DNA from: Verrucomicrobiota bacterium
GTDB lineage: Bacteria > Chlamydiota > Chlamydiia > Chlamydiales > JAEYWL01
Reading direction: 5' to 3'
NCBI GenBank assembly: GCA_023428915.1
Contig: JAEYWL010000058.1
Coordinates: forward strand, 1 to 62,758
DNA: 62,758 nucleotides
Shown here piece after piece: positions 45,855 to 53,454 of this stretch; positions within the stretch are counted from its first letter, which is position 1; each line of letters opens with the position of its first letter. Both the position numbers and the translations under genes were made by a program. The notes under the pieces were generated by a model. It was not told the origin of the DNA and searched no databases. It worked only from the letters and a program-made list of their open reading frames with translations.

Positions 45855-46889
45855 ATGCAGCAATTTGATACTAAATCCCTAATTACTTGGTTTGAAAAAG
45901 AGCAGCGGGAATTCCCCTGGCGCGACAAACCCACTCCTTACGCCGTTTGGGTCTCTGAAGTTATGCTGCAGCAGACCCGGGCAGAAGTAGTGGTCCCTTT
46001 TTTTGAGCGCTGGATGCGCAGGTTTCCCTCCATTGCTTCGCTGGCCGCTGCGCAATTGGAGGATGTAATAAAAAATTGGGAAGGCTTAGGGTACTATTCC
46101 AGAGCGCGCAATCTGCATAAAGCTGCACAATTTCTGGTGGAGTACTATGAAGGTGAATTGCCTAGCGATCCAGAGGATCTAAAAAAAATTAAAGGAATTG
46201 GCCCGTATACGTTAGGCGCCATCAGAAACTTTGCCTTTAAACAACGTGCTGCAGCTGTTGACGGCAATGTGCTGCGGGTGATAAGCCGTTATTTTACCTG
46301 TTGTGAGGACATTGCCAAAGTTAAAACACAGCAAAAACTGCGCGAGCTGGTACAAGGGATCCTGCCTCAAGCAAAGCCGTGGGTATTTAGCGAAGCCTTG
46401 ATTGAACTTGGTGCCCTGATCTGCACTAAACAGCCGAAATGCTGCCAATGTCCTTTAAAAATGAGCTGTGGTGCCTATCAGCAAGGCTTGACCCAGAAAT
46501 TGCCGGTGAAAAGCAAAGCGCAGACCATAACCAAACTAATGCGGCAAGTAGTGCTAGTGTTATGCGGAGATGCTTGCCTGGTGAAAAAAGGAAGGAAAGG
46601 GGAGATTATGCAGGATTTGTACGAGTTTCCTTATTTTGAAACTGAAGAACAAAACCTCTCTTTAATTGCAGAAGCTGTCTGGCTGGATAAAACTGTTTAC
46701 TTAGATAAATTAGCTCCGGTGCGGCAGTTTTTTACCCGCTATCGCGCAGATTTAATTCCTCATGTATTGCGTGCGGAACAGCGTTTTATGCAAGCGGATT
46801 TTATTTGGATTCCACTCAATGAACTTCAGCAGCTCCCTTTTTCTTCCGGCCATAAGAAAATTTATCAACAGTTAGTGAGGCAATCGTGA
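45855..46889 (+). CDS. mutY: Adenine DNA glycosylase MutY
   Basis: 344 residues. It removes A paired with 8-oxoG. The HhH-GPD domain has VSEVMLQQTRAEVVVPFFERW (near 35), the helix-hairpin-helix KKIKGIGPYTLGAI with the catalytic Asp in AAAVDGNVLRVISRY, and a Fe-S loop with Cys at C-x5-C-x2-C-x5-C (near 196-211), one residue shorter than the usual C-x6 first spacer. A NUDIX-like C-terminal domain (from about 230) reads 8-oxoG. The stop overlaps the start of the following glycosyltransferase. Confidence 0.93.
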   Translation: MQQFDTKSLITWFEKEQREFPWRDKPTPYAVWVSEVMLQQTRAEVVVPFFERWMRRFPSIASLAAAQLEDVIKNWEGLGYYSRARNLHKAAQFLVEYYEGELPSDPEDLKKIKGIGPYTLGAIRNFAFKQRAAAVDGNVLRVISRYFTCCEDIAKVKTQQKLRELVQGILPQAKPWVFSEALIELGALICTKQPKCCQCPLKMSCGAYQQGLTQKLPVKSKAQTITKLMRQVVLVLCGDACLVKKGRKGEIMQDLYEFPYFETEEQNLSLIAEAVWLDKTVYLDKLAPVRQFFTRYRADLIPHVLRAEQRFMQADFIWIPLNELQQLPFSSGHKKIYQQLVRQS

Positions 46890-47977
46890 ATATCCTCCAT
46901 ACAGAAGCCTCTATAGGCTGGGGCGGTCAAGAAATACGCATTTTAGCTGAAGCCATTGGCATGCATCAGCGAGGGCACACTTTGCTATTTGCTGTAGCTC
47001 AGGGTGCAAAACTGGCGGGCAAGGCCCGGGATGCAGGTTTTATTGTTTATGAGCTGCCGCTGCAAATCCGCCATGCGCCTTCGGCTATTTGGCAGCTTTG
47101 CAAAATTATTAAAGAACACCACATCGACCTGATAAATACGCACTCTTCAGCCGATGCTTGGCTGGGCGGGATTTCAGGGCGTTTAATGGGCCGTAAAGTA
47201 GTGCGTACGCGCCATTTATCGACTCCCTCAAAGCCTGGCCTGAATAGCCGCTTGCTTTACCATTACCTGGCCGATATGACGGTCACTACCTGTAAGTCTA
47301 TTGCGGAAACTATTCGGAAGGAAGCGCAGATTCCGGCAGAGCAGTGCATTTCCATTCCAACGGGCATAGATCCGGTTAAAATACGTTCTGATGCCAGTTT
47401 AGAAACAGCATTGCGGCAGCAATATGGCTTGCAGCCTTCTGATTTTGTTATCGGCACCGTCTGCATGCTGCGTTCCTGGAAAGGGGTCATGGATCTTTTG
47501 TTAGCTGCAAAACAACTGGAAAAAGAACCAGCCTTAAAATGGCTGGTAATTGGCGCTGGCCCCTATCAGGAGGTATTGCTTAAAAAGCGGGAGGAGCTGG
47601 GCCTGGCTGATAAAGTTATTTTTACCGGGCATATGGCAAATCCCTATCCGGCCATGGCCTTGATGAATGTATTTATGCTGCTAAGTACGGCTAATGAAGG
47701 CGTCAGCCAGGCCAGCCTGCAAGCGGCTTTTTTAAAAAAACCGCTCATTACAACGACGGTCGGGGGATTGCCGGAGGTGTGTCTGGACACTAAAACGGGC
47801 TTCACTGTGCCGGTCAATGCTCCGGAAGAAGTTGCCGAACGGGTTAGGCGCTATTTGCTGATGCCGCAATTGCTCAAGATTCATGGAGAGGCCGCCCATA
47901 AATTGGCCCTGCAGTCATTTACCTTTGAGCAAACCTTAAATGGCATGGAAGCCGTTTACCAAAAGCTCCAAAAGTAA
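46886..47977 (+). CDS. GT4-family glycosyltransferase
   Basis: 363 residues with the GT-B fold. The N-terminal domain starts with ILHTEASIGWGGQEIRI, and the nucleotide-sugar domain has VIGAGPYQEVL, NPYPAMALMNVFMLLS and NEGVSQASLQAAF near 272. In the usual E-x7-E motif the second Glu is replaced by Gln here. The GTG start overlaps the mutY stop (GTGA), so the two are cotranslated. A role in envelope glycan or LPS synthesis is likely, but the acceptor is unknown. Confidence 0.85.
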   Translation: MNILHTEASIGWGGQEIRILAEAIGMHQRGHTLLFAVAQGAKLAGKARDAGFIVYELPLQIRHAPSAIWQLCKIIKEHHIDLINTHSSADAWLGGISGRLMGRKVVRTRHLSTPSKPGLNSRLLYHYLADMTVTTCKSIAETIRKEAQIPAEQCISIPTGIDPVKIRSDASLETALRQQYGLQPSDFVIGTVCMLRSWKGVMDLLLAAKQLEKEPALKWLVIGAGPYQEVLLKKREELGLADKVIFTGHMANPYPAMALMNVFMLLSTANEGVSQASLQAAFLKKPLITTTVGGLPEVCLDTKTGFTVPVNAPEEVAERVRRYLLMPQLLKIHGEAAHKLALQSFTFEQTLNGMEAVYQKLQK

Positions 47978-48017
47978 ATCCTGTCCATGTGCTCATCTTA
48001 TTACCCATAACTTTATA

Positions 48018-48111
48018 TTTTAAACGCAAAGGTGCAAAGAAAGGGCAATGTGAAAAAATCCTAAAATTATAGGTTGGAATCTTTGCGCCTTTGCGAACTT
48101 TGCGTTTAAAT
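48018..48111. repeat. Imperfect inverted repeat (TTTAAACGCAAAG arms)
   Basis: The left arm (48018-48040, TTTAAACGCAAAGGTGCAAAGA-like) and the right arm (48079-48111) pair, except that the right arm has an extra TTCGCAAA-type unit. It lies 40 bp after the glycosyltransferase stop. It may act as a terminator, but no U-tract follows; it looks like one of the intergenic inverted-repeat units of this window. Confidence 0.6.
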
Positions 48112-48150
48112 TGTAAAAAATATGTTGATAAATTGAATGCGCATAGGAAT

Positions 48151-48192
48151 AAAAAAGGGTAGGGCAGCGTGGATGCTGCCCTACCCTTTTTT
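48151..48192. terminator. Bidirectional intrinsic terminator
   Basis: GGGTAGGGCAGC (48157-48168) pairs perfectly with GCTGCCCTACCC (48175-48186) round a six-base loop. A-runs on the left and T-runs on the right give U-tracts in both directions. It can end the mutY/glycosyltransferase transcript and, on the minus strand, the hydrolase transcript. Confidence 0.9.
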
Positions 48193-48207
48193 ATTCGCTT
48201 TTATGGT

Positions 48208-49440
48208 TTAGGATTGTCTAAGAAAAGAGGGAAAGAAGAATGGGGCTCCATTCCTGCCGTCGTTCTGGAGGACATTCCAGGCGCGTTGAACGCCTTTTTT
48301 GACATTATGCAGTTTTTCGCCTGCAATTTCTACGGCAGCATTCACGCCCTCTTTTGCTTTTTCACCAAGGGTTTTAGCAGCTTCTTTGGCCTCTTCTGCT
48401 CGTCTGGCTTTGATGCCGCGGATAGCAGCATCGGAAACCTCTTGAGAATACATGCCGCTCAAGTGTCCTAGGTGAGGGAAGAAGGCATATTTATGATTTT
48501 TACCTTCATAGTGGGAACGGCTAGCGGGTACGATTAAGTCGGCGCCGAAGCCAAAGTGGTTAAACTGTATCTTGTCTAACTTTTTGCATCTTTCTTCTAA
48601 GTCCACTGGAAACTGGCTGCGGCTGCGCATTTGGTCGGCGCATGGGCAAAAACGCGCCAATTCGGCCATCGGCGTGCCTTTAATCGGACCGCCCAAAGTG
48701 GTAATAGAGCTGATTCTAATGCCTTTTTTAGGGTTTTCTTGCAATTTTGCAGCATAATCGATTGAAACCAATGAACCCATCGAGTGAGCCACTAAATCTA
48801 TTTCTAGTTCAGCGCCGCCTGCTAATTTTTTTATTTCATCGACTTTCTTAGCCAAAACTTTTTCAAAGTCCTCTATAGAATGAAGCGGATGCCCCAAATT
48901 TACAGTAAATACCGGCCCCATGTCATTAGCCTTAAAAGTATGCTTCATGTATTCCCAGCCGGACTTATTATGCAAGAAGCCGTGCACCATAATCGTTACG
49001 CGTTGTTTGCCATTCACTGGAGGCGGCAGCTCTTTTGGGTCCAGATCAATTGCGGCGCTTGGATAGAGAAGAGCGCTGGCAGCAACTGCCACTAATTCCA
49101 CCGCTGAGCCCCAAAGATAGTGGGCGGCTGAACGCAGAGGTTCAGGAAGAAGCGGGATAAGTTCAGGTATTGTTACTTTGAGCATGAGTGCTGTCAGGGC
49201 TACGCCTGCCACTGCAAATACCAGCACAGAAACCGGATTAGGAGCAAAAACGAAACTGGCAGCTGCTCCAATCATGGCTGCGCCTAAGGCAGCAAATAGA
49301 AATGCGTGCATAAATCTTGAGGTTTTATCTACAGTAGATTCTTTAACTTCAATCTCCGGGTGAAAATCTTTTGGATCGGTACTTACTTGGTGTTTTTGAT
49401 TTTCAATATCCATTGATTTTCTATCTATTGGTGATGACAT
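48208..49440 (-). CDS. Lipase-like alpha/beta hydrolase with paired N-terminal hydrophobic segments
   Basis: 410 residues. A charged N-terminal part (1-42) is followed by two hydrophobic segments at 45-66 and 69-88, then an alpha/beta hydrolase domain from about 145. VTIMVHGFLHNKSGW is the oxyanion region, VAHSMGS (Ser220) is the nucleophile elbow, and TLGGPIKGTP follows as in many triacylglycerol lipases; a late FPHLGHLSGM gives a candidate His. The C-terminal tail is helical, rich in Lys, Glu and Ala. The ATG at 49440 is chosen with GGAG upstream; one at 49455 overlaps that site. The hairpin of hydrophobic segments recalls Inc proteins, but proof is lacking. Confidence 0.8.
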   Translation of the reverse strand: MSSPIDRKSMDIENQKHQVSTDPKDFHPEIEVKESTVDKTSRFMHAFLFAALGAAMIGAAASFVFAPNPVSVLVFAVAGVALTALMLKVTIPELIPLLPEPLRSAAHYLWGSAVELVAVAASALLYPSAAIDLDPKELPPPVNGKQRVTIMVHGFLHNKSGWEYMKHTFKANDMGPVFTVNLGHPLHSIEDFEKVLAKKVDEIKKLAGGAELEIDLVAHSMGSLVSIDYAAKLQENPKKGIRISSITTLGGPIKGTPMAELARFCPCADQMRSRSQFPVDLEERCKKLDKIQFNHFGFGADLIVPASRSHYEGKNHKYAFFPHLGHLSGMYSQEVSDAAIRGIKARRAEEAKEAAKTLGEKAKEGVNAAVEIAGEKLHNVKKGVQRAWNVLQNDGRNGAPFFFPSFLRQS

Positions 49441-49530
49441 ATTTAATATCTCCATTTACTAATTTATAATTTAATTATAGATGGTTGATATTAAACTTTT
49501 GTTAAACTAATTTATTTATTTAGTAAATAT

Positions 49531-50277
49531 TTAATTTTGTTTGTTTTTGTTTTTTTCAGCTAGCTTTAAATACTTATAAAAAGCAGTGTTGGCATTATAA
49601 ACGGCTATAGTAAATCCTTCTGCACCTCCAAGAAAACCTTTTTTAAGAAGGTAGGATTTAAAAAAAGCATAAAGCGCGTGTTTAATTGCCTTGCCGGTAG
49701 AGGAGCTTTTCTTACCTTTATTTTGTTCAGCGAAGAGTTCTGTATATTTTTGCATTTTCTGCAGAAAGTCAGCAGTTGAAGAGTAGGGATAATGTATCAG
49801 AGCATTTTGCAGGGGGGTGCGCTGCATATCCGCGAGCATAATGGATTCATGCACCTGGGCATCATCAAACTGCGTGCGGTGCCGATTATATAATCTGTAT
49901 TGCCGGTCCGGATACCAGCCGCACCACTTAATCCATTTGCCATTATAATAATTATTGCGTCTTATGGAATACACCTTAGAAGGGTCAAGTTTCAGCCCTA
50001 GAATTTCCTGCTGCAACTCGGGAGTGACAATTTCATCGCTATCTATGGAGAGAATCCAGTCGTGTTTAGCAGCAGCAGAAGCTTTGTTGTGGGTTGGCCC
50101 GAACCCCTCCAATATGCCTTCCCTTATGGTGACATTAGGGAATTTTTTGGCAATAAGCAGGGTATTATCTGTTGAACCGGTATCATAAATGAGGACTTCA
50201 TCAAAAGATACTAGAGCAGCTAGCACCTGTTCTAAATAATTTGCGCTATTTTTTGTTAAAATTGTTACACTGATCAT
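49531..50277 (-). CDS. WaaE/KdtX-type family 2 glycosyltransferase
   Basis: 248 residues, GT-A fold. ISVTILTKNSANYLEQVL is the N-terminal nucleotide-binding strand, the metal-binding DxD is seen as IDSDEIV (near 77), and WIKWCGWYPDRQYRLYNR with VHESI is the hallmark of the LPS-core beta-glucosyltransferase WaaE family. It probably adds a hexose to the inner core of the LPS. It is divergent from hemB with about 49 bp between the starts. Confidence 0.88.
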   Translation of the reverse strand: MISVTILTKNSANYLEQVLAALVSFDEVLIYDTGSTDNTLLIAKKFPNVTIREGILEGFGPTHNKASAAAKHDWILSIDSDEIVTPELQQEILGLKLDPSKVYSIRRNNYYNGKWIKWCGWYPDRQYRLYNRHRTQFDDAQVHESIMLADMQRTPLQNALIHYPYSSTADFLQKMQKYTELFAEQNKGKKSSSTGKAIKHALYAFFKSYLLKKGFLGGAEGFTIAVYNANTAFYKYLKLAEKNKNKQN

Positions 50278-50326
50278 AATCTATCAGAATTATCCTGGAT
50301 TCTTTAATTAAGCTAAAGAGGAAAGC

Positions 50327-51343
50327 ATGGACAGGTTAGAAGCGGAGAGAGAAAATTTAGTGGCGCCTTATCTGGTAAGACGGCCGCGGCGCAACCGTAA
50401 AAGCGAGGCTATTCGTTCGCTAGTACGGGAAACCCGGCTCGATCCGCGGCAATTCGTGCTTCCACTTTATATTATTGAAGGCGAAAAAATCCGGCAGGAG
50501 ATTGCCAGCATGCCGGGAGTCTTTCGCTATTCGCTTGATTTAGCCATTGAAGTTATTAAAGAAGCTATAGATCAAGGAATACAAGCTATCGATCTTTTTT
50601 GCTACATTCCACGCGAAAAAAGGGATAGCTGGGGGAGCGAGGGTGTAAGAAGAGGCAATCTGCTGGGGAAAGGGATTGAACGCATCAAAAAAGAATTTCC
50701 GCAATTATGTGTAATGGCTGATATTGCATTCGATCCGTATACAGACCATGGGCATGATGGGGTATTGAACCGCCATAACAGTGTCGACAATGATGCCACT
50801 TTGGCTATGCTGGCAGAAATGTCTTTACTGGCAGCCCATGCTGGGGCTGATGTAGTGGCGCCAAGCGATATGATGGACGGCCGGGTAGCGCACATTAGAC
50901 AGACTTTAGATGAAAATGGCTTTCCAAATGTAAGCATCCTTTCTTACTCTGCAAAATTTACTTCGGCGTTTTATCGCCCTTTTCGCGAAGCGCTCGATTC
51001 TGCGCCGCGCATAGGCGATAAAAAAGATTACCAGCTAAGCCCTGCTAACATTCGAGAGGCACTGCTTGAATGCGCCTTGGATGAAGCAGAGGGGGCTGAC
51101 ATCCTCCTCATAAAACCTGCGCTGGCCTACTTAGATATAATTGCCAAGGTGCGCGCAACAACTAATCTTCCCATTGCCGCTTTCCATGTCAGCGGGGAAT
51201 ATTCGATGATTATGGCCGCTGCGGAAAAAGGGTGGCTCGATGCCGACCAGGCATTTTTGGAGTGCCTGCTCTCTATCAAACGCGCAGGCGCCGACTTCAT
51301 TCTTACCTATGCTGCAACCAGAGTTGCCAAGCTGTTATATTAA
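50327..51343 (+). CDS. hemB: Delta-aminolevulinic acid dehydratase (porphobilinogen synthase) HemB
   Basis: 338 residues. It joins two 5-aminolevulinate molecules to porphobilinogen in heme biosynthesis. The two active-site Lys motifs are SYSAKFTSAFYRPF (near 206) and LLIKPALAYLDI (near 263). The loop that binds the catalytic zinc in other enzymes (Cys-rich) reads DPYTDHGHDGV here without Cys, like the magnesium-type enzymes of Pseudomonas. RNRKSEAIRSLVRET is the N-terminal arm. AGAGGAAAGC precedes the ATG. Confidence 0.95.
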   Translation: MDRLEAERENLVAPYLVRRPRRNRKSEAIRSLVRETRLDPRQFVLPLYIIEGEKIRQEIASMPGVFRYSLDLAIEVIKEAIDQGIQAIDLFCYIPREKRDSWGSEGVRRGNLLGKGIERIKKEFPQLCVMADIAFDPYTDHGHDGVLNRHNSVDNDATLAMLAEMSLLAAHAGADVVAPSDMMDGRVAHIRQTLDENGFPNVSILSYSAKFTSAFYRPFREALDSAPRIGDKKDYQLSPANIREALLECALDEAEGADILLIKPALAYLDIIAKVRATTNLPIAAFHVSGEYSMIMAAAEKGWLDADQAFLECLLSIKRAGADFILTYAATRVAKLLY

Positions 51344-51441
51344 AACCATTGTAAAAAAGTATTTTGTCAGCTAATTAGGTCATAACTTCATTTATAATGA
51401 ATAACTGGATCGATCATTTCATCATCGGTCTAAAGGACTGT

Positions 51442-52389
51442 ATGCGGCGCATTTTTTTTAGTTTACTATTATTGACAGATGCAAACTTATTTTCAGAAAA
51501 TTTTTGGGAAGTCTATACAGAAATAGGAGCGCATGTTGAAAATTACCGCTATTCAGCACCTTTTCTTTTCTACAATACCTTTCAAGATATAAAGTGGAAA
51601 GCTGCTGCCTTAGATAGCTGCATTGGATTAAAGGTTGCCCCGCAGGAAGGGCGCCTTGCACACATGGTCTTTCAAATTGAAGGCGGCGGCATCCTATATG
51701 GCAAAGGCTATGATTTTAAGGGTAATATCCAGGAGAATGCTTTCAGTGTATTTACTAATGAAAAATCTCATAATTCAAAAATTTACGGTGAATATTTTGA
51801 AACAAGCCTCGGGTATGAATACTTAGTTTGTTCCGCGTTTTCCATCACTGCCAAGGCAGGCTACCTTTTACAAAACCGTCGTTTTCATAATAGCCGGTCC
51901 ATTTTTACAAGCCCTGAAGACTCTCTTAACTACACTATAGAGAATTTCAGGGACAACAAACTTTATCAAGATGGATGGATAGGAATTCAATCGAAATATT
52001 ATTTTATGCCCTGCATGCTTATGAAAGCAGACTTAGAATATCATTGCGGATATGTGAAAGGCGATACCAAATGGAATTCAGAGCAGTCATCTACAGATGG
52101 TTTTTCAGCATTAGCCGCAGGAAAAGTAAATACAAAAAAGAGCGTTTACGAAGGCTTAAAAGTAAAATTAGGTTGGGAATACGATTTATGGGAAGGGTGC
52201 ATCATAGGCTTAAATGGTTATTACCAGTATTATATCAGTAAACACTCAAATGATTCGCTTCAAATTTCGCAAACCCTCATCAATAACTCAGGCACAATAA
52301 TAGGGCAATCCAGCAATTCCAGCCCATTGACCGGTAAAATCGATTGGCAAATGTACTCAGTTTCTGCAACTTTCGGCATCTATTTTTAG
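51442..52389 (+). CDS. Outer-membrane beta-barrel protein
   Basis: 315 residues. The ATG at 51442 has AAAGGA four bases upstream, and a short signal peptide follows (RRIFFSLLLLTDANLFS); an ATG at 51397 without a ribosome site adds 15 residues. Alternating hydrophobic strands run throughout, with many Tyr and Gly, for example FETSLGYEYLVCSAFSITAK and GLKVKLGWEYDLWEGCIIGL. It ends in VSATFGIYF, with a C-terminal Phe as expected for a barrel inserted by BAM. It resembles the chlamydial MOMP-like barrel families only in general style. The next gene follows after 7 bp. Confidence 0.75.
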   Translation: MRRIFFSLLLLTDANLFSENFWEVYTEIGAHVENYRYSAPFLFYNTFQDIKWKAAALDSCIGLKVAPQEGRLAHMVFQIEGGGILYGKGYDFKGNIQENAFSVFTNEKSHNSKIYGEYFETSLGYEYLVCSAFSITAKAGYLLQNRRFHNSRSIFTSPEDSLNYTIENFRDNKLYQDGWIGIQSKYYFMPCMLMKADLEYHCGYVKGDTKWNSEQSSTDGFSALAAGKVNTKKSVYEGLKVKLGWEYDLWEGCIIGLNGYYQYYISKHSNDSLQISQTLINNSGTIIGQSSNSSPLTGKIDWQMYSVSATFGIYF

Positions 52390-52396
52390 GAAAAAT

Positions 52397-53242
52397 ATGA
52401 ATTATAAGGATAAAATTGCTGCGCTGATACTTTCTTTTTTACTATTTGTAAGCTTTGAACTATCTGCCAACCAAGGAAAGATCGCTTTACTCTTTTTAAC
52501 CAGGTCAGATCTCAATCACCCTAAACTTTGGCAACAGCAAATAGAAAAATCTAAGGATCTCTACAATGTCTATATACATTCAGTCAAACCTTTATCTGAC
52601 CCGTATTTTGCAGGCAGCCGTATTTCTAAAATTGTTCCCACCTCTTGGAGTATTCATGTCAAGGCTTGGCAGGTGTTAATTCAAGAAGCTATAAAAAATC
52701 CTGAAAATGAAAAATTTGTATTTTTATCCGAGGCTTGCATTCCTTTGTATAGTTTGGATAAAATCTACGCTATTTTAATATCCGATCCTCGTACACACAT
52801 GGCTTTTTCAAAACCATGGTGGCCGTCTAGCAATCCAAGGGAAATCACTGAATTATTTCCACAATATCGTTTTGGCAATGCAGAATGGATGGTATTGAAT
52901 AGGCGCCATGCAGAAATTATTGCCCAAGATGAGGCTATTATACGTGTAGTTGCCCGGCATCCAAACGATCAAGAATCCTATTTCGCCAGCCTTTTTGCAG
53001 TTCATAATTGTCTTCCTGAAGTGGCAAACCATTCCTTTACTTACGTAAATTGGCGCGATGCGATCAATGGCGGGGCCAGCCCTTGGCATTTTTTTGAAAC
53101 ATCAAATTTTAACGAGAATTTACTTGGCCAGGCATACTCAAGCGGCGCTATTTTTGCCCGCAAATTTACAACAACATATCCCGAAGATGTGCTAATTGAT
53201 ATGATTGAAAACCAAACATTGCATTACGGCGGCCCTTACTAA
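52397..53242 (+). CDS. Core-2/I-branching (DUF266-type) glycosyltransferase-like protein
   Basis: 281 residues. The N-terminus is a signal anchor or signal peptide (IAALILSFLLFVSFELSA). The body matches the Core-2/I-branching family of GT14, in a form best known from plants: IALLFLTRSDLNHPKLW, FVFLSEACIPLYSLDKIY (near 112), AEWMVLNRRHAEIIAQDE and PNDQESYFASLF. Such enzymes transfer GlcNAc or other sugars to make branches. It shares an operon with the outer-membrane barrel gene just upstream (7-bp gap). The acceptor is unknown; an exported location would be odd for a nucleotide-sugar enzyme. Confidence 0.75.
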   Translation: MNYKDKIAALILSFLLFVSFELSANQGKIALLFLTRSDLNHPKLWQQQIEKSKDLYNVYIHSVKPLSDPYFAGSRISKIVPTSWSIHVKAWQVLIQEAIKNPENEKFVFLSEACIPLYSLDKIYAILISDPRTHMAFSKPWWPSSNPREITELFPQYRFGNAEWMVLNRRHAEIIAQDEAIIRVVARHPNDQESYFASLFAVHNCLPEVANHSFTYVNWRDAINGGASPWHFFETSNFNENLLGQAYSSGAIFARKFTTTYPEDVLIDMIENQTLHYGGPY

Positions 53243-53314
53243 AAAACAAGTCGTGAATGTGGCGTAGCAAGTAGCTGTAAGTATTAACCCAATGTCATCA
53301 ACTTAAGAAAATCG

Positions 53315-53427
53315 ATTTGGAGTGCGGTGACTCGTCACCGCTTTAGTCGTGTTTGACTTGTCAAACACTTCAGAATAGGGATTTAACAGGGTTTTTTTTA
53401 TGTTCGACAAGCCGCAGCACTCCAAAT
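53315..53427. repeat. Terminal-inverted-repeat unit with two inner hairpins
   Basis: The ends ATTTGGAGTGC (53315-53325) and GCACTCCAAAT (53417-53427) are perfect inverted copies. Inside are two hairpins: CGGTGA-CTCG-TCACCG (53325-53340) and GTGTTTGA-CTTG-TCAAACAC (53349-53368). No coding frame is present. The unit lies between convergent genes. Its layout (end repeats plus a GC-rich hairpin) looks like a REP/MITE-type unit. Confidence 0.75.
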
Positions 53428-53454
53428 ATGTAAGAACATATTCTAAAACTTAGG

